A stretch of DNA of 64,000 nucleotides from an uncultured Blautia sp. (GTDB lineage: Bacteria; Bacillota; Clostridia; Lachnospirales; Lachnospiraceae), in contig UQMI01000002.1 of assembly GCA_900542045.1 (NCBI GenBank), positions 62,001-126,000 of the forward strand. The letters are read 5' to 3'. A program made the position numbers and the translations under genes. A model generated the notes under the pieces. The model ran no database searches. It was given only the letters and a program-made list of their open reading frames with translations, and had not been told where the DNA came from. Position 1 is the first letter of the stretch. Every line of letters starts with the position of its first letter. Below, piece by piece: positions 20,561-30,425 of this stretch.

Positions 20561-21931
20561 ATGCCAAAAGAGTATAGAACCATACAGGAAGTTGCCGGTC
20601 CTTTGATGCTGGTACAGGGAGTGGAAAATGTTTCCTACGATGAGCTGGGTGAAATTGAGCTGGCAAGCGGGGAAACCAGACGGTGCAAGGTGCTGGAGAT
20701 CAACGGAAGCAATGCTCTGGTGCAGCTGTTTGAGGATTCCACCGGTATTAACCTTTCCAACAGTAAGGTGCGTTTCCTTGGACGCAGCATGGAGTTGGGC
20801 GTATCAGAAGATATGCTGGGCCGTGTATTTGACGGTCTGGGCCGCCCCATTGACGATGGACCGGAGATCCTTCCCGACGAAAGACGGGATGTGAACGGCC
20901 TGCCCATGAATCCTGCTGCCAGAAGCTATCCGGAAGAGTTTATCCAGACAGGTATTTCTGCCATTGACGGTCTGAATACCCTGGTACGAGGACAGAAGCT
21001 GCCGATCTTTTCCGCATCCGGTCTGCCCCATGCACAGCTGGCAGCGCAGATTGCCAGACAGGCAAAGGTACGCGGAACTTCAGAACCCTTCGCAGTAGTA
21101 TTTGCTGCCATGGGTATCACCTTTGAGGAATCCAACTTTTTCATTGAGTCCTTTAAGGAAACAGGTGCCATTGACCGTACGGTCCTGTTCATCAACCTGG
21201 CCAATGACCCGGCTGTAGAACGTATCGCAACGCCGAAGATGGCTCTGACAGCCGCTGAATATCTGGCTTTTGAGAAAAACATGCACGTTCTGGTAATCCT
21301 TACGGATATTACCAACTACGCAGATGCGCTTCGTGAAGTATCGGCTGCCCGTAAAGAGGTTCCGGGACGCCGTGGATATCCGGGATACATGTACACTGAC
21401 CTGGCAACGATCTATGAGCGTGCCGGACGGCAGAAGGGCAGAAACGGAAGTATCACCATGATCCCGATCCTGACCATGCCGGAAGAAGATAAGACCCATC
21501 CGATCCCTGACCTGACAGGGTACATTACTGAAGGACAGATCATCCTGAGCCGTGAGCTGTACCGGAAAGGCGTAACACCGCCTATCGATGTACTGCCGTC
21601 TCTTTCCCGTCTGAAAGACAAGGGAATCGGTGAAGGAAAGACACGTGCCGACCACTCCAATACCATGAACCAGCTCTTTGCAGCTTATGCGCGAGGCAAG
21701 GAAGCAAAAGAGCTGATGGTGATCCTGGGTGAAGCGGCTCTGTCTGATGTGGACCTGATCTACGCCAGGTTTGCTGATGCGTTTGAGAAAGAGTACGTAT
21801 CCCAGGGCTATGATGCGAACCGGGATATTGAGGAGACTCTGGAGATCGGCTGGAAGCTGCTCTCCATCCTGCCCAGAAGCGAGCTGAAACGTATTGATGA
21901 CAAGTTCCTGGATCAGTATTACGGAAAATAG
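20561..21931 (+). CDS. ntpB: V-type ATPase regulatory subunit B
   Basis: A 456-residue non-catalytic head subunit. The position of the P-loop is taken by the degenerate [19 protein letters not shown] typical of B subunits, which bind but do not cleave ATP efficiently. Its [20 protein letters not shown] and [13 protein letters not shown] segments are standard family signatures. AAAGGAGG lies inside the end of ntpA, just before the ATG. Confidence 0.97.
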   Translation: MPKEYRTIQEVAGPLMLVQGVENVSYDELGEIELASGETRRCKVLEINGSNALVQLFEDSTGINLSNSKVRFLGRSMELGVSEDMLGRVFDGLGRPIDDGPEILPDERRDVNGLPMNPAARSYPEEFIQTGISAIDGLNTLVRGQKLPIFSASGLPHAQLAAQIARQAKVRGTSEPFAVVFAAMGITFEESNFFIESFKETGAIDRTVLFINLANDPAVERIATPKMALTAAEYLAFEKNMHVLVILTDITNYADALREVSAARKEVPGRRGYPGYMYTDLATIYERAGRQKGRNGSITMIPILTMPEEDKTHPIPDLTGYITEGQIILSRELYRKGVTPPIDVLPSLSRLKDKGIGEGKTRADHSNTMNQLFAAYARGKEAKELMVILGEAALSDVDLIYARFADAFEKEYVSQGYDANRDIEETLEIGWKLLSILPRSELKRIDDKFLDQYYGK

Positions 21932-21947
21932 GAGGGAGTGGTAATTC

Positions 21948-22631
21948 GTGGCATCCGCACAGGTGAATCCCACCCGTATGGAACTGACCAGACAGAAAAA
22001 GAAACTGACCACAGCCGTGCGTGGGCATAAGCTTTTGAAAGACAAACGCGATGAGCTGATGCGGCAGTTTCTGGAGCTGGTCCGTGAAAATATGGAAGTG
22101 AGAAAAAAGGTAGAGGCCGGTATCCGCTCTGCAAATGTGAATTTTGTCATTGCCAAGGCAGGAATGTCGGAGCAGACGTTAAATACAGCATTGATGGCTC
22201 CCAAACAGGAAGTATATCTGGAAACGGATAAGAAGAATGTAATGAGCGTAGACGTTCCGGTGTTCGAATACCGGACCCGGACGTCAGACGCCAATGACAT
22301 CTATTCTTATGGTTTTGCTTTTACTTCCGGGGATCTGGACGGAGCGGTGAAGTCTCTGGCAGATGTGCTTCCGGATATGCTGAAGCTTGCAGAATGTGAA
22401 AAGGCATGCCAGCTGATGGCGGCGGAGATTGAGAAGACCCGCCGGCGTGTAAATGCTCTGGAACATGTGATCATTCCGGAAGCGCAGCAGAATATCAAGT
22501 ATATTACCATGAAACTGGACGAGAATGAGAGAAGTACCCAGATCCGTCTGATGAAGGTAAAAGATATGATGCTGGAAGAAGCCCATGACTATAAGGGAAA
22601 GCAAAACAGAAAGGCGGAAGAGACTGCCTAG
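21948..22631 (+). CDS. ntpD: V-type ATPase subunit D (central shaft)
   Basis: A 227-residue shaft subunit made of two long antiparallel helices. The N-terminal NPTRMELTRQKKKLTTAVRGHKLLKDKRDELM (split here as NPTRMELTRQKKKL and RGHKLLKDKRDELM) and the C-terminal RRVNALEHVIIPE are diagnostic. The start is a GTG at 21948, six bases after the strong GGAGGGAG site; the next in-frame ATG would remove the conserved N-terminus. It is the last gene of the operon. Confidence 0.92.
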   Translation: MASAQVNPTRMELTRQKKKLTTAVRGHKLLKDKRDELMRQFLELVRENMEVRKKVEAGIRSANVNFVIAKAGMSEQTLNTALMAPKQEVYLETDKKNVMSVDVPVFEYRTRTSDANDIYSYGFAFTSGDLDGAVKSLADVLPDMLKLAECEKACQLMAAEIEKTRRRVNALEHVIIPEAQQNIKYITMKLDENERSTQIRLMKVKDMMLEEAHDYKGKQNRKAEETA

Positions 22632-22701
22632 AAGTAAGTGTCTGTCTCCATCGGATCAGGCAGACCCATACAGAATGAACGGAATGTTTTTATAGAAAGA
22701 G

Positions 22702-22741
22702 AAAACGGCAGGAACCGGGTTTTGCGGGCTCCTGCCGTTTT
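22702..22741 (+). terminator. intrinsic terminator of the V-ATPase operon
   Basis: AAAACGGCAGGA pairs perfectly with TCCTGCCGTTTT across a 16-base loop. Confidence 0.85.
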
Positions 22742-22833
22742 CAGGAGCAGGACGGCAGTTGTCCGGGAAAGTATCTGGTATTTTCCGGAAGAGTGCCGGC
22801 GGCGTTTTGGGCAGATTGACAATCCATATTTCT

Positions 22834-22839
22834 TATAAT
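22834..22839 (+). promoter_or_regulatory. -10 box upstream of the first NSS symporter
   Basis: A perfect TATAAT 57 bases before the ATG. TTGACA at 22816-22821 is only 12 bases away, too close for a normal -35, so the promoter is uncertain. Confidence 0.35.
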
Positions 22840-22895
22840 AGAATAAGGAAATACTTTGTTTTTATGAGGAATAAGGAAAAAGGGGGGCTTGTCGT

Positions 22896-24230
22896 ATGAC
22901 AGAGAAAACAGCCAGCCGGGATTCATTCCGCTCGAAATGGGGATTTATCCTGGCCTGTATCGGATCAGCAGTAGGAATGGGGAATATCTGGATGTTTCCC
23001 ACCCGTGTCTCCAAATATGGAGGCGGCACATTTCTGCTGGCATATTTTATATTTGTGATCGTAATTGGATTTACCGGTGTGATCGAGGAAATGAGTTTTG
23101 GAAGAGCTGCCCGTTCCGGGCCGGTGGGGGCTTTTGGAATGGCCATGAAAACCCGGGGCAGGGAAAAACTGGGAAAAGTAATAGGAGTTCTGCCGGTGCT
23201 GGGGGCGCTTGCTCTGGCCATCGGTTATTCTGTGGTAATCGGATGGATTCTGAGATATACAGCCGGAGCAGTGACCGGCAGTCTTTTGGAGCAGGAGAAT
23301 GTGGAAGAATTCGGGAATCTTTTCAACAGTGTGGCATCTGCTTTCGGGAATAATCTCTGGCTGCTGGTGGGCTTGGCCCTTACATTTCTGATCATGATCT
23401 TTGGAATCAAGAGCGGAATTGAAAAGGCCAATAAGATTATGATGCCTCTCTTTTTCCTGCTGTTTGCCGGACTGGCGATCTATATGCTGTTTCAGCCGGG
23501 AGCTGCGGAAGGGTATCGCTATATCTTCCGCATTGAGTGGTCCGGACTGGCAGATCCCATGACCTGGGTCTATGCGCTGGGACAGTCGTTTTTTTCTCTG
23601 TCTCTGGCAGGGAACGGAACAGTAATCTATGGTTCTTATCTGTCAGATAAGGAAGACATTGTAGGTTCTGCCTGGAAGGTGGCTCTTTTTGATACGATGG
23701 CAGCTATGCTGGCAGCACTTGTGATCATACCGGCCATGGCTACCACAGGCTCCCAGCTGGATCAGGGCGGCCCGGGGCTTATGTTTATCTTTTTGCCCAA
23801 TCTGTTTAAAGGGCTGCCGGGAAGCCGTATCCTGATCATTGTGTTCTTTGTGGCAGTTCTGTTTGCGGGCGTAACGTCCCTGATCAATCTGTTCGAGGCG
23901 CCTATTGCCACCCTCCAGGATCAGTTCGGATTCAGCAGAGGAAAAGCGGTGAGTGTCATTGCAGTCATTGGGGTGGTAACAGGTCTCTGTATTCAGGGAA
24001 TTGTATCCGGATGGATGGATTTTGTGTCTATTTATATTTGCCCTCTGGGAGCCGGACTGGCGGGTATTATGTTTTTCTGGGTTCTGGGAAAGCAGTTTGT
24101 GGAAAAAGAAGTGTCCAAAGGCCGGAAAAAGCCTGTGGGAGCCTGGTACTATCCTTTGGGAAAATATCTGTTCTGTATTCTGACGGCTGCCGTATTTATA
24201 CTGGGAATTGCCTTCGGAGGCATTGGCTGA
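22896..24230 (+). CDS. Na+-dependent symporter, NSS/SNF family
   Basis: A 444-residue transporter of the neurotransmitter:sodium symporter family. The first helix carries the signature GSAVGMGNIWMFPTRVSKYGGGTF, with the unwound glycine-asparagine region that binds Na+ and substrate (shown as GSAVGMGNIW and FPTRVSKYGGG). About eleven membrane helices follow, the length of LeuT-like bacterial members. These import amino acids with Na+. It is directly upstream of iorAB and a second family member, so an aromatic or branched-chain amino acid is a plausible cargo (inference). GGGGGG-rich sequence before the ATG serves as ribosome site. Confidence 0.9.
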   Translation: MTEKTASRDSFRSKWGFILACIGSAVGMGNIWMFPTRVSKYGGGTFLLAYFIFVIVIGFTGVIEEMSFGRAARSGPVGAFGMAMKTRGREKLGKVIGVLPVLGALALAIGYSVVIGWILRYTAGAVTGSLLEQENVEEFGNLFNSVASAFGNNLWLLVGLALTFLIMIFGIKSGIEKANKIMMPLFFLLFAGLAIYMLFQPGAAEGYRYIFRIEWSGLADPMTWVYALGQSFFSLSLAGNGTVIYGSYLSDKEDIVGSAWKVALFDTMAAMLAALVIIPAMATTGSQLDQGGPGLMFIFLPNLFKGLPGSRILIIVFFVAVLFAGVTSLINLFEAPIATLQDQFGFSRGKAVSVIAVIGVVTGLCIQGIVSGWMDFVSIYICPLGAGLAGIMFFWVLGKQFVEKEVSKGRKKPVGAWYYPLGKYLFCILTAAVFILGIAFGGIG

Positions 24231-24233
24231 GGA

Positions 24234-24262
24234 TTGACAGGGAAATAACAGAATAGTACAAT
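24234..24262 (+). promoter_or_regulatory. promoter of the iorAB operon
   Basis: A perfect TTGACA (24234-24239), 17 bases, then TACAAT (24257-24262). It begins four bases after the stop of the first symporter gene, so the genes from iorA onward can be expressed separately. Confidence 0.8.
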
Positions 24263-24344
24263 ATAGTGTAAAGCTTGAAAGCGGTAAAGTGTCCGTTTAA
24301 AACGGTATGTGTAAATGGAATGACAGAGAAGGAGGAGTTTTGGA

Positions 24345-26120
24345 ATGAAACAACTGATGACAGGCGATGAAGCCATTGCCAGAGGTGCTTATGAAGCCGG
24401 TGTCCGCCATGCTTCGGCGTACCCGGGAACACCCAGTACGGAAATACTGGAAAACCTGGCTGCTTACGATGATATTTATGCAGAGTGGGCGCCCAATGAG
24501 AAGGTTGCCATGGAGTCGGCCATCGGCGCCGCCATTGCCGGTATCCGCAGCATCGTATCCATGAAGCATGTGGGAATGAACGTAGCGGCAGATCCCATGT
24601 TTACCTGGGCGTATATGGGAGTTAATGCGGGAAATGTAATCATTACCGCTGACGAACCGGGCATGTTTTCTTCTCAGAATGAGCAGGATAACCGAAATTA
24701 TGCAAAAGCAGCCAAGCTGGCCATGATGGAACCTTCAGACAGCCAGGAATGTATTGATATGGTGAAAGCCGCTTATGAACTGAGTGAGGAATACGATACG
24801 CCTGTGATCATCCGTATGACGACCCGTGTCTGCCATTCCAAATCCATTGTGGAATTAAAGGACCGTGTGGTACCTGAACCAAAGACCTGGCAGAAGAATC
24901 CGGCTAAATATGTCTGTCTGCCTGCAATCTCCCGGAATCTGCGTGTGAAACTGGAAGAGCGTCTGGAAAGACTGGCGCAGTACAGTGAGACTTCTCCTTT
25001 TAACCGGGTGGAAATGGGAGATACTTCTGTGGGCGTGATCGCCTCCGGTATCTGCTATTACTATGCAAAAGAAGTATTCGGAGAAAATGCTTCTTATCTG
25101 AAGCTTGGCTTTACCAACCCCATGCCGGCAGGGTTGATCCGGGATTTCTGCAGCAAGGTGGATAAGGTATATATTCTGGAAGAAAATGATCCCTATATTG
25201 AGGAATTCGTGAAGATGCAGGGGATTGACTGTATCGGTAAGAGCCTGTTCCCCAAATATGGCGAAATGACACCGGATGTGATCCGGGAGTGCGTGGAAGG
25301 AAAGAAACCGGAGCTGATCGAATTCGACCGGACCAAACTCATTGGCCGTGCTCCCACATTCTGTGCAGGCTGTCCTCACAGAGGATTGTTCTACCGTCTG
25401 GGCAAGAGAAAAGATATCATGATCAGCGGTGATATCGGATGTTATACACTGGCGGCCAGCAAACCCTATTCCGCCATGGATTCCACCGTATGTATGGGTG
25501 CTTCCTTCAGTATCGGCCATGGCGCCCAGAGAGCCTTCCAGGCCATGGGAGACAGCAGAAGAGTGGTAACGGTGCTGGGTGATTCCACATTCTTCCATAC
25601 TGGTATCAACTCTCTAATTAACACGGTGTACAACAAGAGCAATACGGTGAACATTATTCTGGATAACCGTATCACCGGTATGACCGGACATCAGGAGAAC
25701 CCTGGTACCGGATATACGGCAAAGGGAGAGCCCACCACGCTGATCAAGATCGAAGATGTGGTTCGCGCTATTGGTGTGAAGCATGTTTACGTGATCGATC
25801 CCAATAATCTGGAAGAAGTGGACAAAACACTGGACACCTGTCTGGCACTGGACGAGCCGTCCGTGATCATTACCAGATGGCCCTGCGTATTGAAAAAATT
25901 CTCCCAGGAGGACAAGGAAGAATTCCATCCTCTGTTCCAGACCAGGAATTATGTGGACGAAGAGAAATGCATCGGCTGCAAGGCCTGCCTGAAGACCGGA
26001 TGCCCTGCATTGTACTACAATAAAACTGCGAAGAAAGTACATATCAACCGGGCACAGTGTGTGGGCTGTGATGTTTGCACCCAGGTTTGCCCCAAAGATG
26101 CCATTGGTAAGGAGGATTAA
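24345..26120 (+). CDS. iorA: indolepyruvate:ferredoxin oxidoreductase, alpha subunit
   Basis: The 591-residue large subunit of the enzyme that oxidatively decarboxylates aryl pyruvates to aryl-acetyl-CoA and reduces ferredoxin. N-terminal pyrimidine-binding domain with SAYPGTPSTEIL; a thiamine-diphosphate domain with GDIGCYTL and the later GDSTFFHTG/NIILDNRITGMTG metal-binding block; and two [4Fe-4S] motifs at the C-terminus, CIGCKACLKTGCP and CVGCDVCTQVCP. AAGGAGGAG precedes the ATG. It is separated from iorB by 3 bases. Confidence 0.95.
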   Translation: MKQLMTGDEAIARGAYEAGVRHASAYPGTPSTEILENLAAYDDIYAEWAPNEKVAMESAIGAAIAGIRSIVSMKHVGMNVAADPMFTWAYMGVNAGNVIITADEPGMFSSQNEQDNRNYAKAAKLAMMEPSDSQECIDMVKAAYELSEEYDTPVIIRMTTRVCHSKSIVELKDRVVPEPKTWQKNPAKYVCLPAISRNLRVKLEERLERLAQYSETSPFNRVEMGDTSVGVIASGICYYYAKEVFGENASYLKLGFTNPMPAGLIRDFCSKVDKVYILEENDPYIEEFVKMQGIDCIGKSLFPKYGEMTPDVIRECVEGKKPELIEFDRTKLIGRAPTFCAGCPHRGLFYRLGKRKDIMISGDIGCYTLAASKPYSAMDSTVCMGASFSIGHGAQRAFQAMGDSRRVVTVLGDSTFFHTGINSLINTVYNKSNTVNIILDNRITGMTGHQENPGTGYTAKGEPTTLIKIEDVVRAIGVKHVYVIDPNNLEEVDKTLDTCLALDEPSVIITRWPCVLKKFSQEDKEEFHPLFQTRNYVDEEKCIGCKACLKTGCPALYYNKTAKKVHINRAQCVGCDVCTQVCPKDAIGKED

Positions 26121-26123
26121 GTC

Positions 26124-26696
26124 ATGACAAAGAGCATATTATTAGTAGGCGTAGGCGGTCAGGGTACGATCCTCGCCAGCAAGATTTTAACCACCGGCCT
26201 GATGGAAGAGGGCTATGATGTGAAGATGAGTGAGATCCACGGCATGTCCCAGAGGGGAGGAAGTGTATCTTCTCAGGTGCGTTACGGAGACAAGGTGTAT
26301 TCTCCGGTCATTGAAAAGGGAAAGGCAGATATCGTGGTGGCTTTTGAGAAAATGGAAGCGCTGCGCAACCTGGACTATCTGAAGCCGGAAGGAACTCTGG
26401 TGGTCAATAATGAGGAAATGCCTTCCATGTCTGTGATCACCGGTGATGAGGAGTACCCTGATGATGTGCTGGATGAAATCGAAAAGCATGTAAAAGCCAA
26501 GGTGGTGGATGCCACAAAGCTGGCAAGAGAGCTGGGAAATGAAAGAACCGCCAATATCATCCTTCTGGGAACCATCATCAAATCCATGGGTCTGGATGAT
26601 ATTAACTGGGATTCCATTCTGGAAGCCAATATTAAGCCACAGTTTGTGGAATTAAATAAAAAAGCGCTGCGGGTGGGAATGGAGGCTGTTTCCTGA
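26124..26696 (+). CDS. iorB: indolepyruvate:ferredoxin oxidoreductase, beta subunit
   Basis: The 190-residue gamma-domain subunit that completes the oxidoreductase. It opens SILLVGVGGQGTILASKIL, with the GVGGQG motif that contacts coenzyme A, and has the family stretch SEIHGMSQRGGSV. GGAGG at the end of iorA acts as ribosome site. Together the pair needs a 2-oxo acid, which the aminotransferase further downstream can supply. Confidence 0.95.
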   Translation: MTKSILLVGVGGQGTILASKILTTGLMEEGYDVKMSEIHGMSQRGGSVSSQVRYGDKVYSPVIEKGKADIVVAFEKMEALRNLDYLKPEGTLVVNNEEMPSMSVITGDEEYPDDVLDEIEKHVKAKVVDATKLARELGNERTANIILLGTIIKSMGLDDINWDSILEANIKPQFVELNKKALRVGMEAVS

Positions 26697-26751
26697 TAAG
26701 CCGCAGCCGGGGAAAGACCGGATTTCCCAAAAAACCGGAAGGAGAAACGTT

Positions 26752-28239
26752 ATGAAAGAAAGAGAGCAGTTTGGCTCCAGACTGGGATTTGTTCTGGTAT
26801 CGGCAGGCTGTGCCATCGGTCTGGGAAATGTCTGGAAATTTCCCTACATGGCAGGTCAGTACGGAGGGGCAGCTTTTATCCTGATTTATCTGGTTTTTCT
26901 GGTGATATTGGGATGGCCCATTATGACCTGCGAATTTTCCGTGGGCCGGGGCAGCCGAAAAAGTGTGGCCACATCCTTTCAGGTCCTGGAACCCAAAGGG
27001 ACTAAATGGCATTATTTTGGATATTTTGGCATGATGGGGAACTATCTGCTGATGATGTTTTATACCATGGTGGCCGGCTGGATGCTGTATTATATGGTGT
27101 GCTGCGCCAGAGGAGATTTTTCGGAGCCGGGCATGAGTGTGGAAGCCATTACCGGGCGGTTTAACGAGATGCTGGCTTCTCCCGGGACCATGACTATCTG
27201 GATGGTAGTCGTGGTGGTGCTGGCTTTTGGGATCTGCGCCCTTGGTGTCCAGAATGGTGTGGAGAAGATCACAAAAGTAATGATGCTCTGTCTGCTGGGC
27301 CTGATCGTAGTGCTGGCAGTGCATTCGGTGACATTGCCGGGAGCAGGCGAGGGGCTTCGCTTTTATCTGGTGCCTGATTTTGGAAAAATGAAAGAGCAGG
27401 GCATCGGGAATGTGGTATTCGGTGCCATGTCTCAGGCCTTTTTTACCCTGAGTATCGGTATGGGTTCCATGGCTATTTTCGGAAGCTATCTGGATAAAAA
27501 GCGTTCCATTCCCGGCGAGGCCATGACCATAGGGATCCTGGATACCTTTGTGGCGCTGATGGCAGGGCTTGTTATTATCCCGGCCTGTTTTGCCTACGGT
27601 GTGACGCCGGACGCCGGTCCGTCGCTGATCTTTATTACGCTGCCAAGAATCTTCAACGAGATGGCGGGAGGAAGTATCTGGGGAGCGCTGTTCTTCCTGT
27701 TTATGTCCTTTGCGGCTCTGTCCACCGTCATTGCTGTTTTCGAAAATATTGTATCCTTTGGCATGGATCTGTGGGGAATGCCCCGGAAGAAGGTGGTAGC
27801 CATCAATATTCCGCTGGTGATCCTTTTATCCCTTCCGGCCGTGCTTGGGTACAATCTGCTGTCTGGTTTCGCTCCGCTGGGAGCAGGCAGCACGATCATG
27901 GATCTGGAAGACTTCCTGGTATCCAGCAATATTCTGCCCCTGGGATCCATGGTGTATCTGATGTTCTGTACCAGCCGCTATGGATGGGGATGGAAGAATT
28001 TCATCCGTGAAGCAGAGACCGGAGAGGGTATGAAATTTCCGGAAAAATTAAAAGGATATATGACGTTTGTGATTCCGGTGCTGGTTGTAGTCATTTATCT
28101 GAAAGGATACTGGGATACATTTAAACCAAAAGGAAACGCCCTACTGATGGGCTGGATGGTGGTAGCAGTGGCATTCCTGCTTCTGATGAGCTATTTTATC
28201 TTCGGCGGCAGAAAGAATGCCAGACCCCATGAGGAATAG
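26752..28239 (+). CDS. Na+-dependent symporter, NSS/SNF family (second copy)
   Basis: A 495-residue transporter of the same family as the gene at 22896, with the helix-1 signature GCAIGLGNVWKFPYMAGQYGG and about twelve membrane helices. It differs from the first copy in having a longer C-terminal tail, and the two are clearly not recent duplicates. AAGGAG lies before the ATG. Its place between iorB and an aminotransferase suggests import of the amino acid this operon degrades. Confidence 0.9.
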   Translation: MKEREQFGSRLGFVLVSAGCAIGLGNVWKFPYMAGQYGGAAFILIYLVFLVILGWPIMTCEFSVGRGSRKSVATSFQVLEPKGTKWHYFGYFGMMGNYLLMMFYTMVAGWMLYYMVCCARGDFSEPGMSVEAITGRFNEMLASPGTMTIWMVVVVVLAFGICALGVQNGVEKITKVMMLCLLGLIVVLAVHSVTLPGAGEGLRFYLVPDFGKMKEQGIGNVVFGAMSQAFFTLSIGMGSMAIFGSYLDKKRSIPGEAMTIGILDTFVALMAGLVIIPACFAYGVTPDAGPSLIFITLPRIFNEMAGGSIWGALFFLFMSFAALSTVIAVFENIVSFGMDLWGMPRKKVVAINIPLVILLSLPAVLGYNLLSGFAPLGAGSTIMDLEDFLVSSNILPLGSMVYLMFCTSRYGWGWKNFIREAETGEGMKFPEKLKGYMTFVIPVLVVVIYLKGYWDTFKPKGNALLMGWMVVAVAFLLLMSYFIFGGRKNARPHEE

Positions 28240-28275
28240 AGTGACCGAGCAGGACAGAGAGGAGTGTGTTAGAAG

Positions 28276-29463
28276 ATGATAGCAGAAAAGATGAAATCAT
28301 TTGTTCAGAATAATTCTGCGATCCGTGCGATGTTCGAAGAAGGAAACAAATTACGGGCAATCTACGGAGCAGACAAAGTATTTGACTTCAGCCTGGGAAA
28401 TCCCAATGTTCCGGCGCCGGAGTGTGTAAAGGAAGCAATCATTGATCTGGTGGAAAATGAAGATCCGGTGGTACTGCATGGCTATATGAGCAATGCCGGT
28501 TTTGAAGATGTACGTCAGACCATTGCAGAATCTCTGAACCGGAGATTTGGGACCAGCTTTTCCGCAAAGAATCTGATCATGACTGTGGGAGCAGCCAGTG
28601 GTCTGAACGTGATCCTGAAAAGCGTTGTGAATCCGGGAGAGGAAGTGATTGTATTTGCACCGTATTTCCTGGAGTATGGAGCCTATGTGAAAAATTATGA
28701 CGGTGTTCTGGTGGAAGTAGCTCCGGATACCTCCACATTCCAGCCGAACCTGGAAGAATTTGAGAAAAAGATCACGGCAAAGACAAGAGCGGTGATCGTC
28801 AATACACCGCATAATCCAACAGGTGTGGTATATTCGGAAGAGACCATTCAGAAGCTTGCTGCGATCCTGGAGAAAAAGCAGGAAGAGTTCGGCAGCGTAA
28901 TCTATCTGATCTCCGATGAGCCTTACCGGGAACTGGTCTATGACGGAGCGGTGGTTCCCTATCTGACCAAATATTACAACAACACAGTTGTGGGATATTC
29001 CTACAGCAAATCCCTGTCCCTGCCGGGCGAGCGTATCGGTTATCTGGTAATCCCCGACGAAGCGGACGGAAGCGATGAGCTGATTACTGCAGCCACCATA
29101 GCCAACCGTATTCTGGGCAGCGTAAATGCTCCTTCTCTGATCCAGAAGGTAATTGCCCGCTGTGTAGATGCAGAGGTGGATGTGGCCTATTATGACAGAA
29201 ACCGGATCACCCTGTATGAGGGACTGACAGAGTGCGGTTTCACCTGTGTGAAACCTCAGGGAGCCTTCTATCTCTTCATGAAGTCTCCGGTGGAGAATGA
29301 AAAGGAGTTCTGTGAAGCGGCCAAGAAGTACAACATTCTGATGGTACCGGGAAGCTCTTTTGCCTGCCCGGGCTATGTGAGAATCTCCTACTGTGTATCC
29401 TATGAATGCATTGTAAATTCCCTGAAGGCATTTAAGGAACTGGCGAAGGAATACCAGCTCTAA
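28276..29463 (+). CDS. PLP-dependent aminotransferase, class I
   Basis: A 395-residue fold-type I aminotransferase. The conserved N in NTPHNPTG (N180), D214 in SDEPY, and the cofactor lysine K245 in SYSKSLSLPGERIGY are all present, as is the phosphate-binding region. It resembles AspC-like enzymes acting on aspartate or aromatic amino acids; exact specificity is uncertain. As the last gene of the iorAB unit it probably makes the 2-oxo acid that IorAB consumes. Confidence 0.9.
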   Translation: MIAEKMKSFVQNNSAIRAMFEEGNKLRAIYGADKVFDFSLGNPNVPAPECVKEAIIDLVENEDPVVLHGYMSNAGFEDVRQTIAESLNRRFGTSFSAKNLIMTVGAASGLNVILKSVVNPGEEVIVFAPYFLEYGAYVKNYDGVLVEVAPDTSTFQPNLEEFEKKITAKTRAVIVNTPHNPTGVVYSEETIQKLAAILEKKQEEFGSVIYLISDEPYRELVYDGAVVPYLTKYYNNTVVGYSYSKSLSLPGERIGYLVIPDEADGSDELITAATIANRILGSVNAPSLIQKVIARCVDAEVDVAYYDRNRITLYEGLTECGFTCVKPQGAFYLFMKSPVENEKEFCEAAKKYNILMVPGSSFACPGYVRISYCVSYECIVNSLKAFKELAKEYQL

Positions 29464-29486
29464 GAAGGGGCACCTCTGCCTGTTAA

Positions 29487-29557
29487 GAAAAAACTGCGGC
29501 ATAGAGTGAATTACAGAGACATATCTCTGCTTTTCATCTGTGCCGCAGTCTTTTTAT
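29487..29557. terminator. bidirectional intrinsic terminator
   Basis: AAAAACTGCGGCA pairs with TGCCGCAGTCTTTTT, with a second AGAGA/TCTCT helix inside. It separates the aminotransferase gene (+) from the convergent phosphotransferase gene (-). Confidence 0.85.
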
Positions 29558-29594
29558 TTTTCAGGGGTTTACAAAATATACAAAGAGGTTGCTG

Positions 29595-30353
29595 TTACTG
29601 ATAATCAAATACATCGATCCAGCGCATCAGGAATTCTGTATTTGCCGGATCCTTTTTGGTAAGTTCCGCGGCTGCCACGATCGGAAGCCATTTCTGGACG
29701 TACTGGATGGCCGTGTCGCTTTTTTTGCAGAACAGCCGCAGGTATCTGTCGGCAAGATCCTGATCCTTCAGGGCGAACTGCGGATAGGTGATGGCTGCAT
29801 CGGCACTGGCATTGCCCTGGGTTGCATGGGACCAGTCCACAATGGCCATTTTGCCGTCTGGCTGTACGATCACATTGCTGGGGTTGAAATCTCCGTGGCA
29901 CAGCTTGGTATGGGTGGGCATACTGTCAAGCCGGGTCTGGAGTTCATAGCGGGTAGAAGCATCCAGGGTATCTTTCAGGCTGTTGATCTTCCGTTTCAGT
30001 TTGTCTTTCTGCAGGGTCAGACGAGGTGCGCTTTTGGTATGCATGGTAAGCTGCAGATCTACAAACTTTTCCAGGAGGACATCGGTTTCCCCGGGTGCTT
30101 CTTTCATGAGTTTGGAAAGGGTTTTTCCTTCGAAATATTCCAGGACCAGTGCCCATTCTCCGTCGATATTGGTCACTTCCAGAACTTTCGGGATATGCAG
30201 CCCGGTTTCTTCCACACGGGCCTGGCAAAGGGCCTCATTGAACACATTGGCTTTGGGATGCTCTTTGGTAAATACTTTAACTACTTTGTTACCGTCCTGA
30301 TAAACAACTTTATATGGGCGTGAAAGAATAAATTTTTTGTCTTTTAAATTCAT
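29595..30353 (-). CDS. kinase-fold phosphotransferase (APH/choline-kinase type)
   Basis: A 252-residue protein of the aminoglycoside-phosphotransferase/choline-kinase fold. It shows the catalytic loop CHGDFNPSNV (Brenner motif) and the Mg2+ motif IVDWSHA, with the ATP lysine in KVVKVF near residue 25. The length is at the short end of the family. Family members phosphorylate choline, sugars, homoserine or antibiotics; nothing here shows resistance. AGGAGG sits before the ATG. It follows adhE on the same strand, 72 bases apart, without a clear minus-strand terminator, so the two may be co-transcribed. Confidence 0.8.
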   Translation of the reverse strand: MNLKDKKFILSRPYKVVYQDGNKVVKVFTKEHPKANVFNEALCQARVEETGLHIPKVLEVTNIDGEWALVLEYFEGKTLSKLMKEAPGETDVLLEKFVDLQLTMHTKSAPRLTLQKDKLKRKINSLKDTLDASTRYELQTRLDSMPTHTKLCHGDFNPSNVIVQPDGKMAIVDWSHATQGNASADAAITYPQFALKDQDLADRYLRLFCKKSDTAIQYVQKWLPIVAAAELTKKDPANTEFLMRWIDVFDYQ

Positions 30354-30391
30354 AATGACTGCCTCCTGTGGGTGCGCGGTTTCAGGTATTT

Positions 30392-30415
30392 GGGGGAACC
30401 GCCTGGGATTCCCCC
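30392..30415. other. GC-rich hairpin between adhE and the phosphotransferase gene
   Basis: GGGGGAA pairs with TTCCCCC around a 10-base loop. The only T-run follows on the plus strand, so it is not a normal terminator for adhE; it may slow or process the shared transcript. Confidence 0.4.
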
Positions 30416-30425
30416 GGTTTTTGTA

